Assembly: GCF_001886855.1 (NCBI RefSeq)
Contig: NZ_CP013197.1
Location: 930,001-994,000 of the forward strand
Source of the DNA: Spiroplasma citri
GTDB lineage: Bacteria > Bacillota_I > Bacilli_A > Mycoplasmatales > Mycoplasmataceae
Direction of reading: 5' to 3'
DNA length: 64,000 nucleotides
Shown: in pieces, positions 31,886 through 44,052 of the stretch
How the letters are laid out: each line of letters starts with the position of its first letter
Position numbering within the stretch: the first letter of the stretch is position 1
Position numbers and translations under genes: made by a program
The notes under the pieces: model-generated
The model's database searches: none
What the model was told of the DNA's origin: nothing
What the model saw: only the letters and a program-made list of their open reading frames with translations

Positions 31886-32806
31886 CTATCCTTTCGCGCG
31901 TAATATTGCTAATCTTTGTTCAAACTCTTGTGGTAAGGCTGCTGTAATGGTCAGAGATTCTTTAGTAACTGGATGAATAAACCTTAATTGATATGCATGC
32001 AGATATTGTCCAAAACTTTCTTTTTTATCAGCGACTGTGCCATATAACGGATCACCAACAATAGGATGATTAATGTATTTTAGATGGGCTCGAATTTGAT
32101 GAGTTCGTCCGCTTTCTAATTCACACTCTATATAAGTATAATCATTAAAGCGTTCAATTACAACAATATTAGTTAATGCTTTTTTAGAATTTTTTGCTGT
32201 GACTACCATTTTCTTACGGTTATTAGGGTCACGCCCAATCGGCGCGTCAATTTTTGCCCGATTTTCAATGATTTGACCATGAACAAGAGCTAAATAGCGG
32301 CGTTGTAACTGCTTTGTTTGAATTTGTTGCTGTAGTTGATGATGAACAACATCATTTTTAGCAATAATTAAAGTTCCCGTTGTTTGGCGATCAATCCGGT
32401 GCACAATTCCAGGCCGTTGTTCACCACTAGCAGTTGACCACTGCACCCCTCGTGCTAATAAAGCATTAACTAAAGTATCATTCTGGTGCCCTGGGGCTGG
32501 ATGAACAACTAAATTATTTGGTTTATCAATAACCATTAAATAACTATCTTCATACAAAATTGTTAATGGGATTGCCAAGGGTGTTAATTCACTTGCTTTA
32601 GCACTTGGAAATTCAATGATAACATGGTCTCCAATTTGACTAACATAATTTGCCCGTACAACTTGCCCATTAACTTGAACTTTCTCTTGCTTAATTAATT
32701 CTTGTATTTTAGTTCGTGAAAAAGGAGTGGTATTTGTTTTAAAATAATCAGTTAAAATTTTATCAATTCGAGCTGATGATGAAACAATTAACGTAAACTT
32801 AGCCAT
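31886..32806 (-). CDS. rluD: Ribosomal large-subunit pseudouridine synthase, RluD family
   Basis: 306 residues. An N-terminal S4 domain (RIDKILTDYFKTNTTPFSRT ... QVNGQVVRANY) is followed by VIDKPNNLVVHPAPGH, PGIVHRIDRQTTGTLIIAK (catalytic Asp of the HRLD motif, here HRID), ECELESGRTHQIRAHL and HPIVGDPLYG. I start at the ATG at 32806 because the S4 domain begins there. It overlaps the lspA end by 8 nt, the common lspA-rluD arrangement in Firmicutes. Confidence 0.94.
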   Translation of the reverse strand: MAKFTLIVSSSARIDKILTDYFKTNTTPFSRTKIQELIKQEKVQVNGQVVRANYVSQIGDHVIIEFPSAKASELTPLAIPLTILYEDSYLMVIDKPNNLVVHPAPGHQNDTLVNALLARGVQWSTASGEQRPGIVHRIDRQTTGTLIIAKNDVVHHQLQQQIQTKQLQRRYLALVHGQIIENRAKIDAPIGRDPNNRKKMVVTAKNSKKALTNIVVIERFNDYTYIECELESGRTHQIRAHLKYINHPIVGDPLYGTVADKKESFGQYLHAYQLRFIHPVTKESLTITAALPQEFEQRLAILRAKG

Positions 32807-33386
32807 TTGAATTCGAATGCTCTTCACGTTTGTTTCGTGCTCGTTCACGATAAAACTGAATAATTTCAATAATAATAGCAAGAATTAAGACAATAACACC
32901 AAATGTTACTCAAGTATCAGCTAAATTAAACACACTATAAGGTGGAAATAAAATTCATGCTAGAAAATCAACAACACCACCATGATTTCACATTCGGTCA
33001 ATTAAATTCCCAAAGCCACCCGTCGTAATCATAATTAAACCAACGGCGGCAATTTTATTATTAATATATAAAAAAATACTAAATGCAAACAAAGTAATGA
33101 AAACTGCACCAACAATGACAAGTGGAAAATTATCAGCGTTTGTCCCAAAAACAATTCCTTTATTAACCATAAATTTAAAATTAATAAATCCATCAAGAAA
33201 TTTAACTTCGGGAGCCGCTGGGTCATGTGACAATAAATGAAAAGCTAATTGCTTCGTAATAATATCTAAAATTAATAACGAAATAAAAATTGATAGGCAA
33301 ACTTGGATTTTATATTTTCAAATATAATTCCGATTTTTAAAATGGTCTTTAAAATCATATCAAAATTGTTTTGTTCGTTCTTTCAT
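32799..33386 (-). CDS. lspA: Lipoprotein signal peptidase
   Basis: 195 residues with an N-terminal extension and four helices. DIITKQLAF (helix 1 end, Asp-x-x-x-K), NKGIVFG, GGFGNLIDRM and the catalytic pair in GGVVDFLAW and FNLADTWV are conserved. It cleaves prolipoproteins before the lipidated Cys, as needed for spiralin and the other lipoproteins here. It ends at a long basic tail and overlaps the rluD start. Confidence 0.95.
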
Positions 33387-33416
33387 TTGCTTTTGACTCC
33401 TTTTTCGTTTTATACA

Positions 33417-36143
<2,727 letters not shown>

Positions 36144-36159
36144 TCGTGTTTTTTCCTTT

Positions 36160-36368
36160 CTGTCATAAAAAAAGTAAGACTATAAGAGCGCCAATGCGCG
36201 GTACCATCTTACTTTATAAATATTGCAATAATATTTACCTTTTTTTCTTAATTTTAAATTGTAAAAACAAGAGATAATTATTTGTCTTTTATGATTAGCT
36301 CACATCATCCTAATCTTGCTATAATAAAACGATCAAATAACCGTGGTTTGTTTTCCTATAAGTAAATC
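36160..36368 (-). promoter_or_regulatory. T-box riboswitch of ileS
   Basis: Minus-strand T-box AAGATGGTACCGCGC at 36196-36210. The terminator stem pairs AGTAAGA with TCTTACT followed by seven T's. About 150 nt of upstream leader reach to the DivIVA-position gene. Expected ligand: uncharged tRNA-Ile. Confidence 0.9.
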
Positions 36369-36377
36369 TTACACTAT

Positions 36378-36782
36378 TTATTTAATTTTGTTAATAATTT
36401 CTTTTTTAATCAATTCTGTAATTCGTTCACCATCGTTAATGGAAAAGGCATAAATTCGTTTATTTCTTTCTAAAAAATCATCAATTACTTTTAACACATT
36501 TTGGGGATTATGCCGATTATGATCAATGTCATCAAGTAATACCGAAATTTCTTCTTTAAAAGCATAAGAAAAATCAACTGCTTTCATAATAATGCGTCCT
36601 GCATTATGACTTGCAACTTCAAATGCTTCGCGTGACTTTTCGATATTATAACGTGAAATATGCTCTAAATGTTGCAATTCTTGTAAACGCAACATTAATT
36701 GTCGATTATCGTATGTTAATTTTTCAATAATTTCATTTTGTTCATAAATAACTGTCCGTAAATCTTTCTCTTGTCCTGCCAT
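36378..36782 (-). CDS. Coiled-coil protein at the divIVA position
   Basis: 134 residues. The first 45 form a heptad-like coiled coil (RTVIYEQNEIIEKLTYDNRQ, LMLRLQELQHLEHIS), then a helical domain with conserved-looking VASHNAGRIIMKAVDFSYAF. The family is not recognised. In Bacillus the order is ftsZ, sepF, ylmH, divIVA, ileS, and this gene sits exactly where divIVA would be, with a coiled coil as in DivIVA, but I see no DivIVA N-terminal motif. A role in division or membrane curvature is inference. Confidence 0.55.
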   Translation of the reverse strand: MAGQEKDLRTVIYEQNEIIEKLTYDNRQLMLRLQELQHLEHISRYNIEKSREAFEVASHNAGRIIMKAVDFSYAFKEEISVLLDDIDHNRHNPQNVLKVIDDFLERNKRIYAFSINDGERITELIKKEIINKIK

Positions 36783-36955
36783 ATTTTCCCCTACTTTTAT
36801 GCAAATTTTGCAATTGTAATTCGATAATGTTGATTTTTTGATGGTAAAATTGCATTAATTTTAAAACGACGATACCGTTTTATTGATATTATAATATCAC
36901 AAGAAACTTGAAAAGTCTTATTATTTACCACGGAAAAATTAACATAAACATAATT

Positions 36956-37549
36956 TTAATCAACATATTTTTGTGCTTGTTGTCGTGAAACATTACAAAA
37001 TATTGCACTTACTACCGCATCTAGTCGTAAACTTTTTACTGTCTTTGTAAAAATAGTAAATTGGTATTCAATAACAACCGGAGCAGGATTAATCGTTCAA
37101 ATTAATAAATTCTTTTGAACAATTAATGGGGCATCAACAAACACGGGAATAATTTTCTTTAAAAGACTTAAATATAAATCATTCGCTGTGATATATAAAT
37201 TGCCAATGACTCGTAATTCTAATTGTAATTGGTTTAAAATAAAACCAAGCACCTGATGATGTTGAAAAAAATGCGATGTTGGTTGTTTCGCATGTAAAAT
37301 AACTGCATGATCGTGGCTAGTATTAAAGCTAACTGTTGCACGAAAACCATTTGTTAATGGTTTATGAATAACATAATTAGAAATTTTTTCTTGTGCCAAG
37401 ATTGCTTGTAAAATTGCAATTTGCCGTAAATCAAGAAAATCTGTGTGAATAACTTGACCGCGGCGTGCTTGTTCACATCATCCTTTAATCTTATTAATTA
37501 ATTCATAATCTTGCTGATAATGTTGCAATAATTGGGTTTTATTAAGCAT
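36956..37549 (-). CDS. ylmH: YlmH-type S4 RNA-binding protein, ended early by a nonsense codon
   Basis: 197 residues before an in-frame TAA. The expected family length (~255) is restored if reading continues to 36797. The N-terminal part (MLNKTQLLQHYQQDYELINK) and middle (RATVSFNTSHDHAVILHAKQ) are YlmH-like. The S4 domain starts at KSLRLDAVVSAIFCNVSRQQAQKYVD. The TAA follows KYVD and removes the second half of the S4 fold (NYVYVNFSVVNNKTFQV...). One base change from CAA or a TGG/TGA-type codon explains it. YlmH relatives rescue stalled 50S subunits. It overlaps the sepF end by 8 nt. Confidence 0.7.
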
Positions 37550-37967
37550 CTTTTTGAATTGTAAATTGGTAGGTTTTATAATCAATTTTTTGAACATCAC
37601 CATCAAAAGCATACATAGCACCACTAATAAAGTCCAATAACCGTATTCGTTCTGCCTTTGGTAATTTTTCTAAATGAACAATTAATTGTCCTTTTGCCAA
37701 TAATAAATCCGCCATTTTTGGAGCATCATTATAACTATCAGCAATGAAGCTAGTTGTAAAGACACTTGTATCACTACTAGTCTCCGAAGAATTTTGAATT
37801 TCGTTTTCACGCTCAAAATTCACCTTTTGAAAGGGTGTTTCTGGAGCAAGAACAGGTTTTGCTAATAGTTGATCACTATGGACGATTGGTTCGGTTGGGC
37901 TATCATTAAAATCAATTCGTGGTTGAGCGTCGTAAATACTTCGTTGTTTTTTCTTAAAAATGCTCAT
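37542..37967 (-). CDS. sepF: Cell-division protein SepF
   Basis: About 141 residues. The N-terminus MSIFKKKQRSIYDAQP is short and basic rather than a typical membrane anchor, followed by a disordered acidic linker. The C-terminal SepF domain is DLLLAKGQLIVHLEKLPKAE, RIRLLDFISGAMYAFDG and DVQKIDYKTYQFTI. It links FtsZ filaments to the membrane. The ATG at 37967 lies immediately after the ftsZ stop; an upstream TTG at 37976 is possible. Confidence 0.85.
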   Translation of the reverse strand: MSIFKKKQRSIYDAQPRIDFNDSPTEPIVHSDQLLAKPVLAPETPFQKVNFERENEIQNSSETSSDTSVFTTSFIADSYNDAPKMADLLLAKGQLIVHLEKLPKAERIRLLDFISGAMYAFDGDVQKIDYKTYQFTIQKDA

Positions 37968-37969
37968 TA

Positions 37970-39208
37970 TTATCAACTACGACGAACAAATGGTGGTAAA
38001 TCATCATCATCATCGTCATGTTCAACTACTTGATTATTATTAACATGCTCTCGTCACGTATTAATTCGACGGTTTGCATTTGCTGTTTCACGTTCAGAAT
38101 TTTCTGATAAATTAGTGAAATAACTTGGTCGTTTACGAGCAATATCTTGATCATTGTTATCATCATTAATCTTCTCAGCGTCACGAGTTGGGCGCGGTGC
38201 TGGTGCTTCATATTCTTCCATTGAAGCACGATAAGTATTATCCGGATTAGTAAAATTTTGTTCTTCATCAAACCCAGTCGCAATTACAGTTACAATCATT
38301 TCATCATCTAAATGCTCATTAACTGCTGTTCCAAAAATAATATTAACTTCGCCGCCAATTGCTTGTTTAACAATATCAACAGCGTCATTAGCATCATTTA
38401 AGGTTAAGGTATTTCCACCAGTAACATTAATAATAGCATCACGTGCACCACGGATTGACGCTTCTAATAATGGAGAAATAATTGCTTTATTAGCAGCTTC
38501 AATTGCTTTATCTTTACCTAAACCAATACCGATCCCAAATAAAGCATTCCCTTTATTTTTCATAACAGTCTTAATATCTGCAAAGTCTAAATTAATTAAG
38601 GATGGTACTGCAATTAAATCAGTAATGGTTTGAACTCCTTGGCGTAAAATATTATCGGCTTCTTTGAACGAATCTTTTAATGGGACACCCCCAATGACTT
38701 CTAATAAGCGATCATTTGAAATAATAATTAATGAATCAACATGCTTACGTAGTTCTTCCGTCCCTTGGATGGCATAACTATTGCGCGCACGACCTTCAAA
38801 TGAAAATGGCGTTGTAATAATTCCAACGGTTAAAGCGCCTTGTTCTCTAGCAAGTTTGGCAATAATAGGAGCAGCCCCAGTTCCAGTTCCACCACCCATT
38901 CCAGCGGCAACAAAAACCATATCTGCCCCTTTTAAAACATCTTTAATTTCTTCTGCTGATTCAATTGCTGCTTGGCGACCAACATCAGGATTAGCACCTG
39001 CTCCTAGCCCCTTCGATGTTTCTTTACCCAATACAATTTTATTTTTTGACTTTGAAACACTAATAATCTGGGCATCAGTATTAGCAACAATAAATTCAAC
39101 CCCTTGCACGCCTGCTTCAATCATACGATTAACCGCATTATTACCAGCACCACCAATACCGATCACTTTTATTGACGCGACTTGTTCATAATTATCAAAA
39201 TTGTCCAT
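37970..39208 (-). CDS. ftsZ: Cell-division GTPase FtsZ
   Basis: 412 residues. IKVIGIGGAGNNAVNRMIEA, the tubulin signature GGGTGTGAAPIIAK, NDRLLEVIG and the T7 loop region NLDFADIKTVM are intact. The variable linker is acidic, and the C-terminal peptide ends DDDDLPPFVRRSW with a terminal Trp encoded by TGA before TAA. FtsZ occurs although spiroplasmas lack a cell wall. Ribosome site GGAGG, operon with ftsA upstream and sepF downstream. Confidence 0.97.
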
Positions 39209-39244
39209 AACCTTAATTCCTCCATTTTTTATATATTATACTAT

Positions 39245-40600
39245 TTATTTAATATTTTGGTAGTATTTTTGTTGATATTGTTGTGAACCATTTAAATGCT
39301 GTTTACTTAGCGGCATAACCCCTTGTGCTGGATTAACATTACCGCCTGGTTGGTAATGCTCACCATTTTTGTCACTTCGTGGTCCTTTTTTATCACAATT
39401 ATTATTTAAGTAACGAATATAACGATGATCAACCGATTGAATATTTGTTGCACTAACTTTATTTGCTAAATGTTGATAATAAATATTTCCCAATAAGCCA
39501 GTACATCATGTTTCTTTTGCTCCTAATGTTGAAGCAATATAAACAGTAACATTTTTATCTTTATTTAACGCCAACAGATTTTCTTTAAACCCACTAATTC
39601 GTAAAATTTCACCAACAACAACCATTGGATAGTTATAGCGCCCTAAGCTATTAGCTAACTTTTCACTTAATGTTTCCATTTCTTCTGTTAAAACATGATT
39701 AACAATTCGTTTTAAATCATAATGGGTAAAGTTTAATTGTGTTTGGTGTTGATGATCATATTTGCTGTAAATAATTAAATTATCTTTACTATTATTATTT
39801 AAATTAATAATTTTGTATAAATATTTTAGTGCTTGCTTATTATCACAACTTAAGACATTACGTAACCGCGTAATTATTTTTTTAATCCCACCCGGAATAA
39901 TAATTTGATCGCATAAAGTTTCACGAACAAAGACATAAGCGGTAACATTATCATAATCTCAATTAATAATTGTAATACCATTTTGCAAATCAACTGGTGA
40001 TGCAATATTTCACGCAAGACTAAACCCTTCTGGAAGGATACCCATAACTTCAATTTTGGCATATTTAAGGGTAGCAAAAATACTTTGAATAATTCGTTTT
40101 TTTGTTACATAAACAATTGCCTTAATACTTACTTTGTGCGCCGCCTGCCCTATTGGTGGCGCTGATAATGCTTTTTGTTCATTCAAAATGTAACGATATG
40201 GTCTAATAAAAAAAGTAGTTTCATCATCTAATAAAGGAACTTCTTTTGCTAATGTAATTAATGAATCAATATCATTTCTTGTAATTAGACGATCATGTGT
40301 TAAATTTAGCATTTTGGTTGAAGTTTTAATTGTCATATTATTAGCTGGAATACTAATTGCCACTCGTTCAATCACAATTCCTAATTGTCGATTTGCATTT
40401 TTAATTAAATTAACTAATTCTTTAGCCACATTTTTTTCATCAATAATGATACCATTATCACAAAAATGATATTCAAGATGTCTTTTATAAAGTACTTTAA
40501 TTTGTGATTCAGTATAAACACCAACCATAAAACTAAAACTATAATTTTTAATTACTAACACAGCATATACTTCTTTTAACTTATATTCCACTTCGTTCAC
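39245..40600 (-). CDS. ftsA: FtsA-like actin-fold division protein
   Basis: 451 residues, divergent. It has an N-terminal actin-type strand pair (VYAVLVIKNYSFSFMVGVY), the SHS2-like region with VERVAISIPANNMTIK, the second phosphate loop around ITIINWDYDNVTAYVF, and a GG turn at IIIPGGIKKI. The C-terminal amphipathic membrane helix of FtsA is replaced by a Gln/Asn-rich tail (SKQHLNGSQQYQQKYYQNIK). Start GTG at 40600 or GTG at 40591; both follow AAAGGAG. Position between rsmH and ftsZ supports FtsA. Confidence 0.8.
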
Positions 40601-40625
40601 CTACTCCTTTTAAAATTTTAGAATA

Positions 40626-41567
40626 TTATTTCACCCGTTCTAATATTCTTAATTTAGCACTTGTACTCCGATGATTTCTTGCTTGTTCAGTTCCCGAAGG
40701 TACGATTGCTTTTTTGATAATAATCTGATAATTACTTTCAAAATGTGATATTACTGGTAATTGTTGATTTATTTCATAATTAGGATCTTTTGTTAAACTC
40801 TGAAAATATTTTTTAACAATACGATCTTCTAATGAATGAAATGAAATAACAACTAAGCGACCATGCACTGCTAATAAAGTTGTTGCTTGTAGTAATGATT
40901 CTTGTAAAACAAATAACTCTTGATTTACTTCAATCCGTAATGCTTGAAAAACTCGTTTTGCCGGATGTTTCGCTTTTTTTAAAATTTTTTGTGGCAAGCT
41001 TTTTTTAATGATTTCAACAAGATGGAAAGTAGTAACAATTTCTTGTGTATTACGAGCAATAACAATGTTTTTTGCAATTACTTTTGCAAATGGTTCTTCA
41101 CCATAATCCTGAAAAAGTTTTGCTAAAGCTTCTTGTGAATAAGTATTAACAATGATTTTTGCGGTTAATTCTTGCTTTTGATTCATCCGCATGTCTAATA
41201 GACTATCATAACGATAACTAAAACCACGGTTATCATCATCTAATTGTGGCGATGATACTCCGAGGTCATATAAAATCCCATTAACTGCTTTAACTTGTCG
41301 TACTTGTAATTCAGCAGCTAAATTAACAAAATTATTTTTAATAATTTCATAATTATGATATTTACTTTCCTGCAAAATTTGTTTAGAAGCAATAATTGCT
41401 GCTTCATCTTGTTCAAAACAATATAGCTTTCCATTTGGAAGATGTTTTAAAATTTCAAGACTATGTCCAGCTCGCCCTAAGGTACAATCAACATAAATCC
41501 CATTGTTTAGAATATTTAAACCGGCAATTGCTTCTTGTAATAAGACTGTTTGATGTTTAAATTCCAT
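40626..41567 (-). CDS. rsmH: 16S rRNA m4C1402 methyltransferase
   Basis: 313 residues: HQTVLLQEAIAGLNILNNGI, VDCTLGRAGHSLEIL (SAM motif I), GILYDLGVSSPQLDDDNRGF, KRVFQALRIEVNQEL and VISFHSLEDRIVKKYF are the standard RsmH/MraW blocks. It methylates C1402 in the ribosomal P site. Second gene of the mraZ-rsmH-ftsA-ftsZ order. Confidence 0.97.
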   Translation of the reverse strand: MEFKHQTVLLQEAIAGLNILNNGIYVDCTLGRAGHSLEILKHLPNGKLYCFEQDEAAIIASKQILQESKYHNYEIIKNNFVNLAAELQVRQVKAVNGILYDLGVSSPQLDDDNRGFSYRYDSLLDMRMNQKQELTAKIIVNTYSQEALAKLFQDYGEEPFAKVIAKNIVIARNTQEIVTTFHLVEIIKKSLPQKILKKAKHPAKRVFQALRIEVNQELFVLQESLLQATTLLAVHGRLVVISFHSLEDRIVKKYFQSLTKDPNYEINQQLPVISHFESNYQIIIKKAIVPSGTEQARNHRSTSAKLRILERVK

Positions 41568-41570
41568 ACA

Positions 41571-42002
41571 TTAAATTTTTTCCTCAAAATTTTTTGCCGC
41601 TTCTTCGATTCTTGGCGCTTGTTCAATATATACTTCTCAAACTTTTGGATCTCATAATTCTAAGTGGTCATTGTTTCCAATAATAACAACATCTTTTACA
41701 ATATTTGTTTTATTTTGTAAAATGGACGAGATTTTAATTCGTCCAGCATTATCGAAAGTAGTTTCATCCGACATTGACATAATTTTTCGTGTCAAAGCCC
41801 GTCCTTCGGCTCTGGCTTGTCCAGTTGAAGCAACTTTTTCTGTTCACTTTAACCATTCAGCTTCATTACGAACATCAATACAACCATCAAAACCAAGAGA
41901 AATAAAGACTTTATCATCTTTAAACTGTTCTCTCATTTTAGAAGGAATTGTTAATCGTCCTTTATCATCTAATGTATGATTGTAAGTTCCTAATAATGCC
42001 AT
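41571..42002 (-). CDS. mraZ: MraZ transcriptional regulator
   Basis: 143 residues. Two SpoVT/AbrB-like units: LLGTYNHTLDDKGRLTIPSK with FISLGFDGCIDVRNEAEW, and MSDETTFDNAGRIKISSIL with VVIIGNNDHLELWDPKVWE. First gene of the division cluster. I chose the ATG at 42002 because the conserved start of the fold follows it and a GGGGAG site lies upstream. In mollicutes MraZ activates or represses this operon through repeats upstream; I could not find clear TGGGN repeats. Confidence 0.94.
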
Positions 42003-42037
42003 TTTGCCCCATTCTCCCCCACTTTCATACATATTGT

Positions 42038-42043
42038 ATTATA
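42038..42043 (-). promoter_or_regulatory. -10 box of the division cluster
   Basis: TATAAT on the minus strand 36-41 nt upstream of mraZ. A TTGCAA lies only 12 nt further upstream, too close for a standard -35. Confidence 0.45.
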
Positions 42044-42185
42044 CTATTTCCCATATTGCAACACTTTTCCTAAAAAATTTTTTACAAAAAAATAATCCTA
42101 CTAATAAGTCAATAATTAAAGGATTTTTTAAAATGTAAATTGTAAAGAGAACAAAAATAATGGTCCACAACTAAGATATATAATC

Positions 42186-42202
42186 AAAAAAAAAAAAAAA
42201 AA
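42186..42202. repeat. Run of 17 A bases between mraZ and rpmF
   Basis: Seventeen consecutive A residues (plus strand) downstream of rpmF, preceded by a 17-bp match to the plectrovirus segment at 6874-6890 (AACTAAGATATATAATC at 42169-42185). Confidence 0.85.
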
Positions 42203-42240
42203 GAATCTCCTGATCCCTTCCCATAATTAGTTATTATAAC

Positions 42241-42417
42241 CTAATCAACTCTAATAACTTCTTTATCCTTATAATATCCACATTCACGACAAACTCTATG
42301 TGGCTTAATTAATGCTCCACAATTCTTACATGCTATCAAAGTTGCTCCAACTAATTTAAAATGTGTTCGGCGTTTTCTTTTTGCCTGCTTGGATGTTTTT
42401 CGAAATGGTACCGCCAT
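42241..42417 (-). CDS. rpmF: Ribosomal protein L32
   Basis: 58 residues: [20 protein letters not shown], then the zinc ribbon [20 protein letters not shown] with four Cys. The ATG overlaps the stop of the DUF177 gene (TAATG), as is common for yceD-rpmF pairs. Confidence 0.97.
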   Translation of the reverse strand: MAVPFRKTSKQAKRKRRTHFKLVGATLIACKNCGALIKPHRVCRECGYYKDKEVIRVD

Positions 42418-42935
42418 TATTTCTCCTCCTTTGTTGTTTTAACTAATTTTTCGTGTAACTGTTCTCATCGTGAATCCGCTTGAGCTGCTTGATACGCTGC
42501 AAATTCTTCTTCCGAAAAAACTTGCCAAGTTGAATCACCACTAATTATTTTATCACTATTTTTAGATAAATTAATAGGAATATTCATAATTATTTCATCT
42601 CACGCATAATTCATTATATCAAAATTTTGCTCATTTAAGTAATTAATATCACTTTTTTTAAAAAATTTAAAACTATATTTATCATTTCATTCTAAATTAA
42701 CTGGAACAGAAAAATGTTCTAATGTCTGAGCATCCTCAACAACAATTTCACCAATAATTGTTGCAATAATATTAATCGCATTAAGATCTGGGTGATAATT
42801 AATAATTCCCTTAATGGTAATATCTTTGATTCCTCTAATATTAACCGAATAATCTAGTAATTCTGGACTAATATTTAATGGTATATCAACGATAACTTGT
42901 GGTTGTTTAATAAAATCTGTTTCTGTATAAATCAT
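42417..42935 (-). CDS. DUF177 (YceD-type) protein
   Basis: 172 residues. The middle has [21 protein letters not shown], where the usual two Cys of the family (C-x-R-C-L) are replaced ([10 protein letters not shown]). The C-terminal acidic DPRW-like block is present as ADSRWEQLHEKL. The family is linked to 23S rRNA accumulation and sits upstream of rpmF in most bacteria. Assignment rests mainly on that context plus the ADSRW motif. Confidence 0.85.
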
Positions 42936-43012
42936 TTTGTTCCCTCATTATTGACTTTTTCTGTCAAATTTCAATAATCTTGCCATAATAAAACTTTTGT
43001 TAAATTATTCAT

Positions 43013-43045
43013 TAATATAATATAATATAATATAATTATACATTT
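43013..43045 (+). repeat. Tandem TATAA repeats at the promoter of the RpiR-type gene
   Basis: Four to five copies of the 5-bp unit TATAA in a row, giving overlapping TATAAT -10 boxes. A TTGTTA lies 13 and 18 nt upstream of two of them. The run ends about 45 nt before the start codon. Confidence 0.7.
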
Positions 43046-43088
43046 ATTTTTATAAAATATAAATGTGCTGTAAAAATGAGGAGCCAAA

Positions 43089-43931
43089 ATGAAAATTATA
43101 ACATATGACAAAGAAAACCAATTAACTGATTTACAGATTCAATTAATTGAAAAATTAAATAATGACATTCAAAGTGTTCTAGAATTAACTATTAACGAAT
43201 TAGCAGATAACCTTTTCATCAATACTTCAACCTTAAGTCGGTTAATTAAAAAATTGGGGTTTGAAAATTATAGTAAATTTAAAGTATGAGTTGCTGGAAA
43301 GTATAATAATATCAAAAAATTCGATATTCAAGAAAATGAGACAACTCTCCATAATATTATTGATAATATTTATAAACTAAACACTTATGCCTTAGATGAA
43401 ACTTACCGAAATTTAAAAGTTAATCAATTAGAAAAAATCATTGATACAATTCATGATAGTGAACGAATTGTTATTTGGGGAATTAGTCGCCACACTTTAA
43501 TTTGCGAAAATTTAAATTTACACTTAAATGTTTTAAAATATAATTCAACTTATCTTGTTAATTATTATGCCACAATTCAATTAATTGAAACTCTTAGTGA
43601 AAATGATTTATTAATTTTAATTTCAAAAAGTTTACAAGATGCTGAATATCATTTTCTAATTGATATTGCAACAAAACGAAATGTTAAAATTATTTTATTA
43701 ACTATTAACAAAGAATATAAAGGACCACCTAATTTGCAAAAACTAACCTTAGAAAATACTGAAATTTTAAATTTTTATGTTGATAATCCCCATTATGTTT
43801 CGCGGTTAATGCTAATTAATATTGTTTTTGGGATGTTAATTGCAAAATATCATCCTACTCATAATGAAGAATACAAAGATTATTATACAGCCATTGATGA
43901 ATGACATGAATATGTTAAAAAACTAAAATAA
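43089..43931 (+). CDS. RpiR/MurR-family sugar-responsive transcriptional regulator
   Basis: 280 residues. The N-terminal HTH_6 domain (LTINELADNLFINTSTLSRL, IKKLGFENYSKFKVW) is followed by a SIS-type sugar-phosphate domain: ERIVIWGISRHTLICENL and NDLLILISKSLQDAEYHFL with the Ser-rich turn, then VKIILLTIN. The regulated genes are not adjacent: both neighbours are on the other strand. GAGGAG lies 8 nt upstream of the ATG. A terminator follows. Confidence 0.85.
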
Positions 43932-43936
43932 CTAGT

Positions 43937-43967
43937 GAACATCTGCTTCAAAAGATGTTCTTTTTTA
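43937..43967 (+). terminator. Terminator between the regulator and pheT
   Basis: GAACATCT paired with AGATGTTC, 8-nt loop, followed by six T's, directly after the regulator stop. Confidence 0.8.
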
Positions 43968-44052
43968 TATGATAAATAAAATGCTGCCTAATTAAAAGGA
44001 TTAAGCTTGTTTACGATAAATTATTAACTTAATCCTCAATAAATGTTCTTTT

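Noticed and set aside
38781-39191. Long plus-strand open frame across ftsZ.
   Set aside because: It is a codon-use shadow of ftsZ, without ribosome site or family features.
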